A stretch of 64,000 nt of DNA from Trichoplax sp. H2 (GCA_003344405.1 NOWV01000179.1:62001-126000), one strand, 5' to 3'. Shown: positions 50,050 through 62,515, counted from the first letter of the stretch. Numbers and translations are program-made. Notes: generated by a model not told the origin, from the letters alone.

Positions 50050-50828
50050 TCATTGATCTTGCGTCATTTTGGCCATTAAATCTGGTAAAATTACTGGACA
50101 TATTGGAATTTCTTTTAAAACTACATACTGGAACTCCATAAGTCTGAGTGTTTTTTCGATTTCTGATCCAGACTTATTTAGATAGAGTGATATAATCTTG
50201 AAGATTCTGACTATATAAAAAATGGCCTTTGGAACTCTGTGATACTCTAACCATTTTAAGATATTTGGGTAATTGCTCGTGGTTAAAATTTGGGGTAATT
50301 TTAGCTTATACAAGGACTTTGGTGAATTACTGGTATAGCCACGAAGAAAATCATCCTTCACTGATACATTTAAAATTGCAAATTACTTTCATTCGCACGG
50401 TGATAAACAAAATTAGTTACCATCCACAAATCGGTGTAGAATATTGCTAGATTGTTAATCACTAAGAAAAGTAAAACTGCACTATTACTCATGGAAGAAA
50501 TGGAAGGATATAGCATGGATGAAGATGAATTAAAGCAATTATACGCTTGGATTGATGGAATACCTTTAAGTAGGCAGAAAAAGAATATAACTAGAGACTT
50601 TAGCGATGGAGGTTAGTGATAATATTACACAATATTCTTATGATAATAACGATATAAGCGATCGTTACCTCTAATTCTTCGAATTGAGATTCTGTAAATC
50701 GATTTGCTTCTAATTTACGATACTGGATAGTATGATTACAGATATATAGTATTAAAGATAAAGTCCATCGATTATTCATTATCACAGGATCAACATTATA
50801 GTGCCTAGTAATAGCATGATATGAGTAA
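50050..50828 (-). CDS. Unidentified gene antisense to the SPEF1 5' end (partial, apparent frameshift)
   Basis: Two minus-strand blocks look coding. Block 1, 50669-50828, follows a TTTAG acceptor and reads YSYHAITRHYNVDPVIMNNR, later YRKLEANRFTESQFEELE, before a GTAACG donor in phase 0. Block 2, 50050-50275, starts in phase 0 after a CACGAG acceptor with QLPKYLKMVRVSQSSKG, HFLYSQNLQDYITLSK and then a stop. In the next frame the sequence continues SGSEIEKTLRLMEFQYVV, LKEIPICPVILPDLMAKM and TQDQ-stop. The two frames of block 2 look like one protein broken by a single base near 50170-50182. SPEF1 exon 1 lies inside the intron between the blocks. I do not recognise the family, and no start exon was found. 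It could be a real gene with a sequence error, a pseudogene, or in part chance. Confidence 0.4.
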
Positions 50829-52945
50829 CTAAATGAACAGAAAATTATCCAATTTAATATTAGGCTAAGAATTTATACTAGTGTTGAGATAGTAAAACCA
50901 AATAAACTTTAATTTGATATTAATTATCTTATTTAAGTATGTTTAAGTGTTGTATCTTTAAAATAGACGCTGAATATGACATAAAGAAAGATGCTTTAAA
51001 TTAATACTTGCAAGTTGATGGCTTTACAACTAACCCTGGCTTATACTTGCAATCGTTATCTTCTCTTAATACAGTTTTGGTTGCTGAGGTAGTACATCAC
51101 TTCTTACCTAAGTTAGTAGACCTTCATAATTTCTCTCCAGCGAACTCTGCAACACAGAAAGTAGACAACTGGAATGTACTAAATCGTAAGGATTTCATTT
51201 CCTTGATTAAACATCATCTTTATAAGCTACAGTAAAAAAAATACACTAATTACTTTTTTCTACTTATGATTTGTTATGTAGGGAAAGTTTTCACAAGGCT
51301 AAATTTTCATTTACCAGAGGACGTTTTGCAAAGTATCGTAAAATGTAAACCGGGCGTGGTTGAATTTCTGTTGAATAATCTTAGACTCAAGGTAGTGTAT
51401 TTGTGAATAGGTAGTTTTTCTTTTGAAATATTGATAGATTAACAATTCTAATGATATGATGATGGAAATTATTAGATCAAGAAATTTAAGGCAAAATCAA
51501 GTGGTAAAATATATAAACAAAAATCAGATTTTTCTCAGCAAATACATCATCAACGCCGCGGTCAGCCATCACAGAATAGTAATCAGGCTTTTGCTGGACA
51601 ACCTTCCACTTATCCTGATTCTCAGAGTAAGCTATTAAACTAACATACAAGGGCAAAATTTTAAAAACTTTACTTAAAAGCTACTCAGAGTTAATCGACT
51701 GTTGTGTACATTCTTTCGGATTAATAATTTATTTCTTTGAATATTGATTTATTATCATTACAGGTTACGTTGTCAATGCATACCACAATCCAGCAGCGGG
51801 GCAATTTAACGGACCATTTCATCCACCAATCCAGCATAATCATCAGGTAAAAATGATATTACTATGTCTATAACAACCGAAAGGAAATAATTTAGTACGA
51901 AATAGTAATTAAATTGAGCTTACATCTTTGTTATCTATCTCAAATCACAGCAGACACACTATTTGTATGATATTCCAACTGATGAACGTGGAATCATGCA
52001 CGAAGCTAACACTAAAAGTAGAAAACCAAGTAACGGCTACGGGCAAAATATAAATCACAGACCGGTAAAAGGCAGTAAATCTCAACCTGTGAGGTAGGTA
52101 ACGATTTCTAACGAACAGTTAGCTATCAGTTTATCTAAAAAGATCATAATTAGATCATTACGTATACACTGCAGCTCTCGCTAATTTTAGAGTTATATCA
52201 ACATCATATCTACAGTAGTGGATGCAGATTACATGCAAATAGAATACAGAAGCGAAGGCAGTAAGAGAATTATAAATAGGATGATGCCATATATGCATAC
52301 AGTGTTATCAGGATTAGCGTTATATAGCCCTTTGGGTAGCAACAGCAGCACTAGTAAGACTTTTATTTCGATAAGAAAGAAAAATAGTAATAAAGCTAAA
52401 ATACGAATTGCAATAGAAACATTCTTCTCCACTAATATGCAGACAATTGAGTCAATTTTGACCGTTACGCTTATAACTTATTTGATGATAGTCAGTTTTA
52501 GTTATCCAATACCGCAGAGATATAAAAATGAGCTTACTCATTCATTTATTCATTAATAATTTTCTCTATAACTCAGTCAAGAAGCAGTGATAGCCATGGA
52601 AGAAAAGACGCAAGCTCTACTTGCTTCACAAGAGACCATACAAGTAAGTAAAAGAATGCTTTAGAGATAACAAGCAAAAATACATTTGAAACCTAAGAAG
52701 TCCAATAAATTTTCTAACAAGCATCCACGATTGAGGATAACAGTAAAACAGTATTTAATAGTATAAATAGCAATAGCTTCTTTAAGCTATGATTCCACTC
52801 GTGTTTATATGTAATTTTTTAAATCATCTAGATTTTACAAGCTAAAATACGGAGAATTGAACACTTGCTTCATTTAAAGGATTTAAGAATTGAAGAATTA
52901 CAGTCAAGACTTATATCTTATGAATCCAAAGGCGATCGTAGATAA
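50491..52945 (+). CDS. SPEF1: Sperm flagellar protein 1 (CLAMP), CH-domain microtubule protein
   Basis: SPEF1/CLAMP binds and bundles microtubules in the central pair of motile cilia and in planar-polarised epithelial arrays. Exons: 50491-50611, 51075-51185, 51282-51391, 51491-51626, 51764-51846, about 51951-52093, 52577-52643 and 52832-52945. They total about 885 nt, giving 294 aa, somewhat longer than human SPEF1 (236 aa). The N-terminal calponin-homology domain is clear: DELKQLYAWIDGIPLSRQKK, ITRDFSDGVLVAEVVHHFLP, LVDLHNFSPANSATQKVDNW, LNRKVFTRLNFHLPEDVL and PGVVEFLLNNLRLK. A Gln/His/Pro/Ser-rich linker follows. The C-terminal coiled coil has EKTQALLASQETIQILQAKI, RRIEHLLHLKDLRIEELQSR and the stop, matching the human QELLASQETVQVLQ and LKNVRIEDLSRR. 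An AATAAA lies at 53134-53139. The gene interleaves with an antisense candidate at its 5' end. Confidence 0.95.
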
Positions 52946-53133
52946 CACCTTTTTAAGACACTCTGAAGAGTATGCATAGAACAAGTCAATGACCTGTTCT
53001 TTGAACTAACTTCAAATTGAATGTCTTGATCTATATATATAATATATATTTACGAATCATCTTAGCTATAAAATTGTAAAGCAATCCCTGAAGTAACAAT
53101 GATAAAGTGCTCCATAAAATTCATAGCTATTTT

Positions 53134-53139
53134 AATAAA
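53134..53139 (+). terminator. Polyadenylation signal AATAAA for SPEF1
   Basis: Canonical hexamer 189 bases after the SPEF1 stop codon. Assigned by position only. Confidence 0.4.
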
Positions 53140-54843
53140 ATTATAATTGGATTTGATAATATTATTACTGTTACTTTAATGTACAAATGCTGTAATGTTT
53201 GTAAATGATAAGGATCTCCGGTTTCTTCTTTGTAAGAAAGTGGGGTTATTCCTGGATGATAATTAATCGGCAGCTGCCTATAAACACGCATGTATCAAAA
53301 AGCATGATGCTTTATTAATGCTCTACACTAAATGAAATGTTAAGAGCATCTTGATGTTAAACCGTTTCTATCACTGCTTAGATACTTGATAAGAGTTAAT
53401 AAATTGAATGATTGGAAAAAGAAAACAACTATCTGCCTACTGTCGACATTAGCGTTAATGCTATTTTATGTATAGTTTCCTAATTAAATGGGTATTTTTA
53501 TCTCTATTGCTATACTGTTACGATCTGTTCGCATCGAATCGTCCTCTAAATATTTTTACCATCTTGGATGCTAGATGGAGGACACTGATCATTGCAATAC
53601 TGTATGATTCTAAACTGCATTATCGTAATTAACTGATAAATCGTCACACAAAAATACGGCATACGTGTAAATTAGCTTCATAAAGAATATCATACTGCTT
53701 GAATCAATGTTTATGCTACACATATAGAATAGAATGTGATATTCAATAAAGGTTCTTTATTTCGGATTTACCATGTCCAATTTTTCTACAACGGAAATAT
53801 TTATGCTGCCATTACAGAATCTAGGCCTTTTAAGGTAAATATTTCAGTCGTATCAAATGTTAAGTTGCAAATACAGCCCGCATGTTACTGTTATCATATA
53901 TCAAATTTTAGGCAAGTTTAGCATGGTTATTCATTAAATTGATGCTAAACAGTACATACTCGTACACATAGTATACGAGATACCTATGTACAAAAATAGG
54001 CTCAGTATTTAGAATACACGAGTATAAAATTAGTTCTCGTTTTCATTGGTATTAAGCTTATTAAGTATGTACTGTCAACAATTACAGTAAATTAAATTAG
54101 CGCAACAACAATTTTCTTTTTCTGCTTGTTTATACGCGTATATTACATCAGTATGTATATATACATATATATATTGCTATTACATTGCATATCGTGTTTT
54201 ATAGGTAACGCTTGCTACAGATTATCAATGGGAGCAGCTTTTAGGCGAAAAGAGAATATACAGTCAAAAAGCATTACACCAGGTTACTGTATAAAATCGT
54301 TTTGAACGTCTAAGTATAATAAGCGCGTACGTACTGTGCATTTTCTAGCATCCACTAACAAGCATTACTATTAAACATATTTCTATCTTTCTATATACAT
54401 GATACTATTAGGTGATACATGTCATTATCTAAAGATTGGTGTTAGATTCATAACATAATCAATTTAACAATTTTACAATGGATGACCAGTTTACAAATTG
54501 GCATGATGACTTTGCTTAAGCATTATTCTACATAGTATGGCGAGTAGAGAGAATCAACACTGCAAAGAGTTTTTAAACTTATTAACTTACTATCACTTAG
54601 TAACACGTCGATATTGATGATGTCATTCACACATCTGGAGAATAATTCTTAGAATTCATTTATGACTTCTACACGTGCTATGATGGTGAATAACAATATT
54701 ATAATTAATTAATTCTGAAATGGAGGAAGAAATCTGCTTCATCAATTCTCAGGATTAGACTACAGTATCTCTCCTACAGTACGAGACAGTAGCACACAGT
54801 GTAAAGTACTATACGGTACAGTACCGTACAATGCTATAGAAAT

Positions 54844-55120
54844 TCACTCTTCTAGTAATCCTCCAACCAGGCCAGGGTCCATCCGTTTTGCGCAGGCGTC
54901 AAAGACCCCATCAAAGTAAACGGTCGAGTAATAATTCATGTTGACAAAATTGGCGAAAAGCCGCTTGCAAATGGAGATTGGACTATCCTTGAGTGCATTG
55001 CTTGCCAATACCCTGTATAGGATGCCAAATAAAGCATCAAATACAGTTAAGCGATGATGGAAATGGATATAAGTGATTGTGATTTGATGCAATCTTGCAA
55101 GCAATGTCTGTTGTTGATTG
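54844..55120 (-). CDS. Orphan coding-like exon of unknown family
   Basis: An open frame ends at 54844. If a TTTGCATAG acceptor is used, it begins at about 55120 and encodes some 91 residues: QTLLARLHQITITYIHFHHR, LTVFDALFGILYRVLASNAL, ICKRLFANFVNMNYYSTVYF, DGVFDACAKRMDPGLVGG and LLEE-stop. Third codon positions are richer in G/C than in neighbouring genes, the peptide is not low complexity, and it reads like a helical globular fragment. I could not name the family or find a second exon. It lies downstream of SLC25A51 on the same strand, so it could also sit in that gene's 3' UTR, be a pseudogene fragment, or be the 3' exon of a longer gene. Confidence 0.35.
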
Positions 55121-55532
55121 CTATGCAAATATGACAATTGTAGTATAGGACGTTTTTTTCCCCATTCGGAGATGAAACAAAAGTCGATATGCAATCATGT
55201 CAAATTCTTTTTGACTTCTCTTTCTATATACATAAACGACCCATCACAGCATTCGATGCCAAGTAAAATTATAGTAATATTCTATAGCACAAGTTAGCAA
55301 CAGCTAATCATCTTTACTCTACGTGTATCCCATGGGTGGACCCAATTTTTGGAAATAGAAATCAACGTTATCTGTGCATATTATATAGCTCTTGTAGGTT
55401 AATCAAGAAAAATTGTACTGACGGTTAGGTCCATGAAATCTATCTTATCTACCTTCCAATACGGGTAGGATGAGATAGAAAGGCTTATTTTCTTGCTACA
55501 GATGGACTAACCTGTTTAAGTAAAGGATCGAT

Positions 55533-56549
55533 TTAAAGCGATTTGATATTATCAGGTTGAAAAAAGTTCCTCTTGAGTATTTCGTATGTGGCATTGATAA
55601 TGCCCCAAGAGATTAATGATCTCATAAAATTAGCTTGAACGCCGTAATACAATTTTTGAACACTACGATTTCTGTCGTTAAAGACCTTGATAAAGGTTTT
55701 ATTGAAACTTGTAAACTCTCCGCCAGCTTTCCGTTGCATGACACTCTTAACGACGTTGAGAGGATAATACATGGTGCTGATAACTGCACCAAGAACGGCA
55801 CCACTAACGAAATCACTGGCGATATTGCCGGCGCTCGATTGATAATTCGGCAAAATATTTCGAACAGGTTCTCGCAATGCAAAATAGACAGCATTACTAG
55901 GCCCATTCCGTATTAAGATCGGAGTTAAACCGCGATAATATTCCTTTAAACCAAAACGCTTTAAATTGTGAAAAGCTTGTACCGTGTTCGTATATTTCCT
56001 TTGTTGATGTCGGTCTTGGAGCAAGACTTGAACTCTTTCGAACGGCGTCAAGATTGCTTCAGTGGTTCCAGCTAAGGTAGCGGCAAGTAATTTTACCGGT
56101 AGTGCAGGAAGTGTTGATCCATGATTCCAACGATGGATCTGTTTATTATAAAAGTCATACAGGCCAAAAGTCAAGGAAAGTGTAGTACACTTTAACAACA
56201 ATGGTGGGCCTAGACCTCGATACAAATTTCGAACACCTTCTAATTGTAATTGCTTGACTGCACTGGATAAATTGATACCATGAATCTGTTGGCGAAAGAT
56301 AGCTTTATTAACAGGAAAAGTCAAGACAATATTGGCGAAAGCAGCACCAGCACCGCAAACAAATTCCGGCGAACTTTTACTATTAGGAGATACATTACTA
56401 CGAATTTGTGTACTACTATAACCTTCGGTGACATTAAAGTGAACACTTGTCGCATTATTCTTGATCGACGAGAAATGATTTCTGGGCAAATAGATGAGCA
56501 TGGCTAACGCCGGTGTTTCATGGCTGACTAGCATAAAAGTGACATCCAT
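55533..56549 (-). CDS. SLC25A51: Mitochondrial NAD+ transporter, SLC25A51 (MCART1)
   Basis: SLC25A51 imports NAD+ into the mitochondrial matrix. This is a single-exon gene of 338 aa, against about 297 in human; the extra length is N-terminal. It has three mitochondrial-carrier repeats. The first is FVCGAGAAFANIVLTFPVNK with FRQQIHGI and RNLYRGLGPPLLLK. The second is LLAATLAGTTEAILTPFERV with QVLLQDRHQQRKYTNTVQAF and EYYRGLTPILIRNGPSNAVY. The third is DFVSGAVLGAVISTMYYPLN with VVKSVMQRKAGGEF and RSLISWGIINATYEILK, which is nearly identical to the human end. TFPV, TPFE and YYPL replace the classical PxD/E signatures, a deviation also seen in human SLC25A51. The start is uncertain: the ORF begins MDVTFMLVSHE, but a Met at residue 6 or 17 is possible. 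Confidence 0.95.
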   Translation of the reverse strand: MDVTFMLVSHETPALAMLIYLPRNHFSSIKNNATSVHFNVTEGYSSTQIRSNVSPNSKSSPEFVCGAGAAFANIVLTFPVNKAIFRQQIHGINLSSAVKQLQLEGVRNLYRGLGPPLLLKCTTLSLTFGLYDFYNKQIHRWNHGSTLPALPVKLLAATLAGTTEAILTPFERVQVLLQDRHQQRKYTNTVQAFHNLKRFGLKEYYRGLTPILIRNGPSNAVYFALREPVRNILPNYQSSAGNIASDFVSGAVLGAVISTMYYPLNVVKSVMQRKAGGEFTSFNKTFIKVFNDRNRSVQKLYYGVQANFMRSLISWGIINATYEILKRNFFQPDNIKSL

Positions 56550-57099
56550 CTTTTACCATTCATTAGTGTTTTCAACCAGTGAGAATAGCCTGTACAAGCG
56601 TTAATATCAAGTCTTTTTCAACACGATAGCTCACTAATCGTGTCCAATTGGACAGTAAAGCAATGGATCAATGTGAGAATTGGGGTGGCAAATTGCAAGT
56701 AGAAAAACAACAAATTACCTTGGCAGCGAGCAACCAACAGCAAAATCGAACAACTGAGTCTACTAACTCAATCCTGACTATTTATATCAGTCTAATGGGT
56801 GTTCTTCCGTCGGGGCGTAGTTTACAGTATCAATAAATTGGGGATAAAAGGGTATGGAACATGGCTTAGCCTTATAGGTTTTCAACTGTCGTCCACTGGG
56901 AAATCTTGTCGCCACTCACCACCCCAAAGACTACCAAAACACCACGCCGAGCACTATCAACTACTATACTGTACTTAGATTCGGTATTGATCTAGTGTAT
57001 ATTAGGTAAAATAACTAACGTCACTTAGCTAGCGAAAAAGGATTGAGCGATCCAACCGCCTTGTATTTTTCTTCCCCTATTGGTAGTCTATGAGGTAGC

Positions 57100-57720
57100 T
57101 CATGTCCAAAATGATTTCTTCTGCTGACCTTTTCAAGGATAGTAGAAATTAGGATTGTATTTCCGAGATAAATTGTCGGAAAGGGATATTGTATCGAGCT
57201 CAAAATAATCGTGTCAAAATGATGGATGGTAGACGACTATTTATTTGGAAGGGAAGATCAAGCATAGTAGAAATCAGGATTGCACTCAACCAGCTGTATT
57301 TAGCCTGTATTTTATAGACAAACCGTCGGGAAAGGGATGTAAAACAACCGAGTGGAATGACGTATGGAGCTACACGCATCTTTTTTACACATTACTGGCA
57401 AGGGAAAATCAAGGATAGTACAAAGAGGGCTTGTAGTGGACGAGCTGTATTTCATTAACTAACAGTCGCAAAGAGATACTCTGTACAGGTAGTAATAGCA
57501 ATGTAAAAATGACTGACTGAATCAAGTGGAGCGTGGAGGTGGATGTACTCTTATTTTATCCATTGCTTCCAGCGCAAAATTAATGGCAGTGGAAATTTAA
57601 ATTCCTGTTTAATAGCTATACTTCATCAGTAAACAGCCAAAAATGCATACTCAACAGATCTAAAATACCAATAGAAAAATGGTTGACTCCAATTGAACGC
57701 GTAGTTATAGCCTCCTGCAA
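57100..57720 (+). repeat. Degenerate tandem array, about 125-170 bp unit, four copies
   Basis: Copies carry (A/G)GGGAA(A/G)ATCAAGGATAGTAG-like sequence, then A(A/G)GATTG(T/C)A, then TTGTCGG(A/G)AAGGGAT-like sequence. Anchors fall at about 57134, 57259, 57410 and 57581. Divergence rises through the array. A minus ORF at 57021-57203 is repeat DNA. Confidence 0.6.
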
Positions 57721-58649
57721 GATGTACAAGTTCTTTTTTTTTATACACTACTGTACATCACTTTGAAGGATTTAACGTTGAATTCGATAGCCACTCCTTT
57801 CAGTAAGATTTACAGTTCATGAATCCGATTGAAGCAAACTATCGCGTACTCATACTATACATTGTAACTACATTGGAGCTTGAGAGTGATGTAGAGAGTT
57901 TGCAAGCTCATCTATTCGTACAAGGTATTCTATACCTGGTGTATTCTACTGTAGATAGCGGCAACATGCAGTAGTGCAATTACAAACTACTAGAAAAAAG
58001 ATATTTCAATTTTTGAACCTCTTTTTCCTCCTGATAGATTCTACGATGGAATGCAGAATAGCTCATCAAAAGCGTACGTGAAACTCCATTTTCAACATGA
58101 TTGCAATGGACTAAATATGTTTATATTCGTGATGATGGCATGGTCACCGGACACTGCCACTACCGTATTTACTTGGATATTGATTTTTTATTGATTGTAA
58201 ATCACCATCTCACCGGGCACGCATTAATAAGTTGACAAATAAAATTTTGCTATTATGTCCATGCAACTTTACACCTTTGATCTGCTGACCTTGATAGAAT
58301 AATAATCAATATCCATCAACAATCATAGAAAAATAACACGAAAGAAATGACTTGATGAAACCGCTTTACTACTGTAGACTGGACTTGATGCTTTTTGTTT
58401 ATCAATCTTGCTTAAGTAAATAATTTGATAAGCAGCACAAGAACATGCGGCAAAGGCGTGCTCAAAGCCAATCAGTGCTCTCTATTTCCACTCTCTCTCT
58501 ATGACGTAATTCCATCCAGCACAGATAAGAAAGTTAATCTAAAGTTAAATTAGTGAAGAGTTACCGCCCATTTTCTTGTCTTGGCTGGACATCACAGATG
58601 CAAACTGTAAAAGGCGATTGCAAACACCGGCATGATCTAATGTCGATAA

Positions 58650-59400
58650 GAGATAACAATCAAAACTTGATTGGGATCTCTAGAGAATAGAGCTCTCACA
58701 GCAATCTTGCTACCTTTATTAACAAGCAAATATCAACGCCGCCGTATTGAGAATTCACGTATAAATTTTTATTTCACCTTCTTGATGATTGCCATCGATG
58801 TTTACTTGCTCAATCAAGGATCTAAACACCGGCTATAGTACAGAAAGAACAACAATCAAAACTTGATTGCGACTCCTTCGGACTAGAGCTATCACAGCAA
58901 TCTTACTACCTTTATTAACAAGCAAATATCAACGCCGCCGTATTGAGAATTCTCGTATAAATTTCTATTTCACCTTCTTGATGATTGCCATCGATGTTTA
59001 CTTGCTCAATCAAGGATCTAAACACCGGCTATGGTACAGAAAGAACAACAATCAAAACTTGATTGCGACTCCTTCGGACTAGAGCTATCACAGCAATCTT
59101 GCTAACAAGCAAAAATCAACGCCGTATCGAAAATATTTTATTTCACTTTTTTGATGATTGCTTTTAATGCTTGCCATGGGTGTTCACTTGTTCTATTAAA
59201 GATCGAAACACTGGCATGATTTAATATAGAAAAAAGGCAATAATCAAAACTTGATTACGACTTCTAGGGACTGGAGCTCTCATAGCATTCTTGCTAACTA
59301 GTAAAAATTAACGCCATATCCAGAATATTTTATTTCACTTTCTTGATTAGTGCCATGGGTTTTCACTTGTTTAATCAAGGTTGCTACTGTAAATCATGCA
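58650..59400 (+). repeat. Tandem array, 196-bp unit, four copies, each opening with a palindrome
   Basis: The palindrome CAATCAAAACTTGATTG (7-bp arms, 3-base loop) occurs at 58657, 58853 and 59049, and in slightly changed form at about 59241, giving periods of 196, 196 and 192. Copies 2 and 3 are almost identical; copies 1 and 4 are diverged and copy 4 is shortened. Each unit also has GCTATCACAGCAATCTT, ATCAACGCCGCCGTATTGAG and TTGATGATTGCCATCGATGT-type blocks. Confidence 0.88.
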
Positions 59401-62400
59401 ATGCGTGAAACAATTGGAGAAACCATCTGCTACTAACCAATATCGGTAGTACTAACCTTTTAGTGACCCATTTCCTTTCAATTTAGTATCCAAACGAAGT
59501 AAATAATTTGTTAAAAGCGATGAATTTAAGTGAAATTGAACTTAAGTAATGTAATAATATTTTAGTTATCGTGATTACCGCATATATGGTAAACGATTTT
59601 TGATATCCTCTTATAGAGAAAACAGCAATGTGATGCTGGTACTATTTTGTTTATCCCTGCTTTCTTCTAGCTGTCACCTTATTGATGTTATTTCTATCAA
59701 TTAACCTGCAATAGCAGAAAGCCATTGAGCGTCTATAGAGAAAACAGCATCGTGCACGCCAGCAGACAGTAATTGATATTTATTGTACAGTATAAAGGTA
59801 TAAAGTCTACGCTAAGACTAGAATGATGGTATCGTTAACAATAACACTTTTGCCTTTGCAGGAATTCATCAAAGCAATAATGATCGGGTCATAGCTCGAA
59901 GAAAGCAGGGATACACATGATCATACCGGCACGTACTATGCTATTTTCTATATGCAAAAAGGGTATCAAAGCTTGCTTGTTATGGAGCACAATTGCATCT
60001 CTGGAGGCTAGAGTACAATCGATAAGCAATAATCAGGTTTAGGCTGCTACAAGATATGAATGAATATGCCATACTTTAGCTAGATCAATTGATACTCAGT
60101 GCAAATAAACATCCTTGAGAATACTTATGAATATTATATGACAGTATAATACTAGATGAAGCAATAACGCCAGCACGATTGACACAGTATGTAGTGATCC
60201 TGTTTTAATAAAACTACGTAAAACCTCTATTTTAAAACGCCTGGATGATATACCGCTACTAATAGTGAAAAGTGCGAATTTTGCTTGCCTACACCGAATG
60301 CAATGGCGATATTCATAGAATAAAGAGAGTCATGTCGAAATATGATTACGATAAATTCCATGCATCGAGTATTTGTAACTACTTTTTAAATAAATTGATC
60401 AGCTTGTGAAGCAGTAAATCTACTAGTTCATGAATAAACCTATTTTCGCTAGGCAAAAGTACATTCATCTTCATATCGGATTTGAGCGAATATTCGAGTT
60501 CTACATCTTCGTTCAAGCCTAAGGAAAACTAACGATACCACTCCTTAAGCAAGAAGAGTTCTTAGTTTACCATTATACTTGGTTTTACCGTTCATAAAAA
60601 TCTGGGATATGACTCATGCATCTATACAATCATTCCTGTTCTACAAGCAGAGCATCGTAATTGACAAGTAAGCAACTTGTGATAAAACCATAGCTTCAGC
60701 ACACTATGACAATATTGAATTTAAAAAGGATAGTACGTCATAGTGATGGATTATTTACTGGAAGATATTGATACAGCTGGAGAAAATCAATCTATGGATA
60801 GAATACTCGACCTAATTCGAAATACCTCCTACAGTACAATATTATAGGTAGCAGTAGTATTGCAACATTATAAACCGGCATAGAAATATCGATTTGAATA
60901 ATATGCAAGTATTAAATTAGCGAAATATATAAATTTTACACAGACGAGCTACGTTAACCGCATGTGGATTAGCATCTGCAGGTCACGAAGGATTGTAGCC
61001 AAATTAGCTAAATAAAATGACCCCTGTACTAATGTCAAAAACATATGTTCAAAGTCTATACGTGTATTTGCGTTTTATCTATTAATTATCTTCTGACTAG
61101 ATACCGGCATTTTAAATCACTACCGGTAGTTAACCTGTCCATATCCGCCTTTACAACGTATACTAGTCCACAATTTAATTTAAGTACGCTAAAATTATGG
61201 ATGATTTATGAAGAGTAATCTATTTCACATTAGTTCTTGCTAAAACACAATGCTCAAGTGTAAGGGTTATATAAGATATACTTGCATGCTATCGAACAAG
61301 GACTAAATCTATTATCGATATTCAATCTATGGTTGAAAGAAAGATCATGAAAAATGAACTCATTTTTGTATTTAACAAATAATCTACGTCTCTATTATGA
61401 TGATGATTATTATTTTTATAATCCATGCACTGTAACGCAGGTAAAATGAAAATTCTATCAAGCAAACTTACCATTCAACTTTAGTACTTTATTTTTAAGT
61501 TTAAGTGAAAGTAAATCCTGCTGTCAATATTACAGTAAGATTTTGATATGATAAAAATTGCCAAGATTCTTTTAGTAAATATTGATACTAACAGTAAACT
61601 ACAGCGACAGAAGCGATTTAATTAGGGGGAAGAAAATCAATCGCTTTGTCAGAATTCCTCCGTAGCGATAATATATATGCTAACAAGTTTATTTCTATGC
61701 CATAGTAGAGAATTTTAAAGTGTCTTTGTCAAGAAGTACAAGTAGACCTTAATTCAATTGAATTATTCTTAGAGTCTACGTAGTGATTAGTTAATCTAAT
61801 CTTAACTTGGTTTATATCTTATGAATATAGCTGTTGATTGTAGCTGTAACGAGATCAAGAATCTGAGATTTTGAGCTTTCCTTTCCTTTAGTCTACTTTA
61901 TTTGGAAGCCCATGCCAAGCGCGATATCATACACACGTTAACGAGACATGAGAACTGTGACAACAAATCAGCTCTAGTACCAACATAACTTTAATACCAT
62001 ATCCTAATGCACGTGAACATTTGTAGCATGTGATCTTAATCTAGTACAGTAGATAAGGTTTAGATAAGCCGTAAATAGTACGATATCTAGGATTCCCCAC
62101 GTTGTATGGCGCGTGCACTACAAGGTAACAAGCAGTAGTTTACGGGACAGGCGATGACTCTAAAGTTAAAATGCTAATTTTCAATCTAATTTACAAGATA
62201 ATATACTAGGTCAACGAGGGGTAATCATAATTTAGCAAGCATTAATTTAGTGTACAGCCGTATAAGATGAAACTGTGCCAATGACAACAGCTCTCTGTCC
62301 TAAGCTGCCTTCAGTGGTTGGCATATCATGGTAAGCGCCATCATCCTTAATATCGCCAACAGTAGTTGAATCAACTTCTTTCTCCCATATTACTACGTCG

Positions 62401-62515
62401 TCTAACATAGATAAAAAGACACATGCTATTATTATGATTTATACATCAACTATTATTAAGTATTGGTGCTATTGATATCAAGACTATCGCGAATCGATCG
62501 TGAAGTAAATGCAGT

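Larger units (their letters stand above)
52946..55532. other. Intergenic region downstream of SPEF1 and of SLC25A51
   Basis: 2.6 kb between the stops of two converging genes. It contains the SPEF1 polyadenylation hexamer (53134-53139) and one unexplained ORF (54844-55194). A short open block at about 54205-54281 is flanked by AG and GT but could be read in two frames, so I do not call it. Confidence 0.5.

Noticed and set aside
52218-52556. 112-codon plus ORF inside SPEF1
   Set aside because: It falls wholly in the intron between SPEF1 exons 6 and 7, whose phases match; no similarity recognised.
54205-54281. Possible + strand exon flanked by AG and GT
   Set aside because: Two frames are open and no partner exon matches either phase clearly.
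56648-56836. 62-codon plus ORF diverging from SLC25A51
   Set aside because: Weak composition, no similarity and no downstream exon; more likely 5' leader or chance.
58867-59082. 71-codon plus ORF
   Set aside because: It is one reading frame of the 196-bp tandem repeat.
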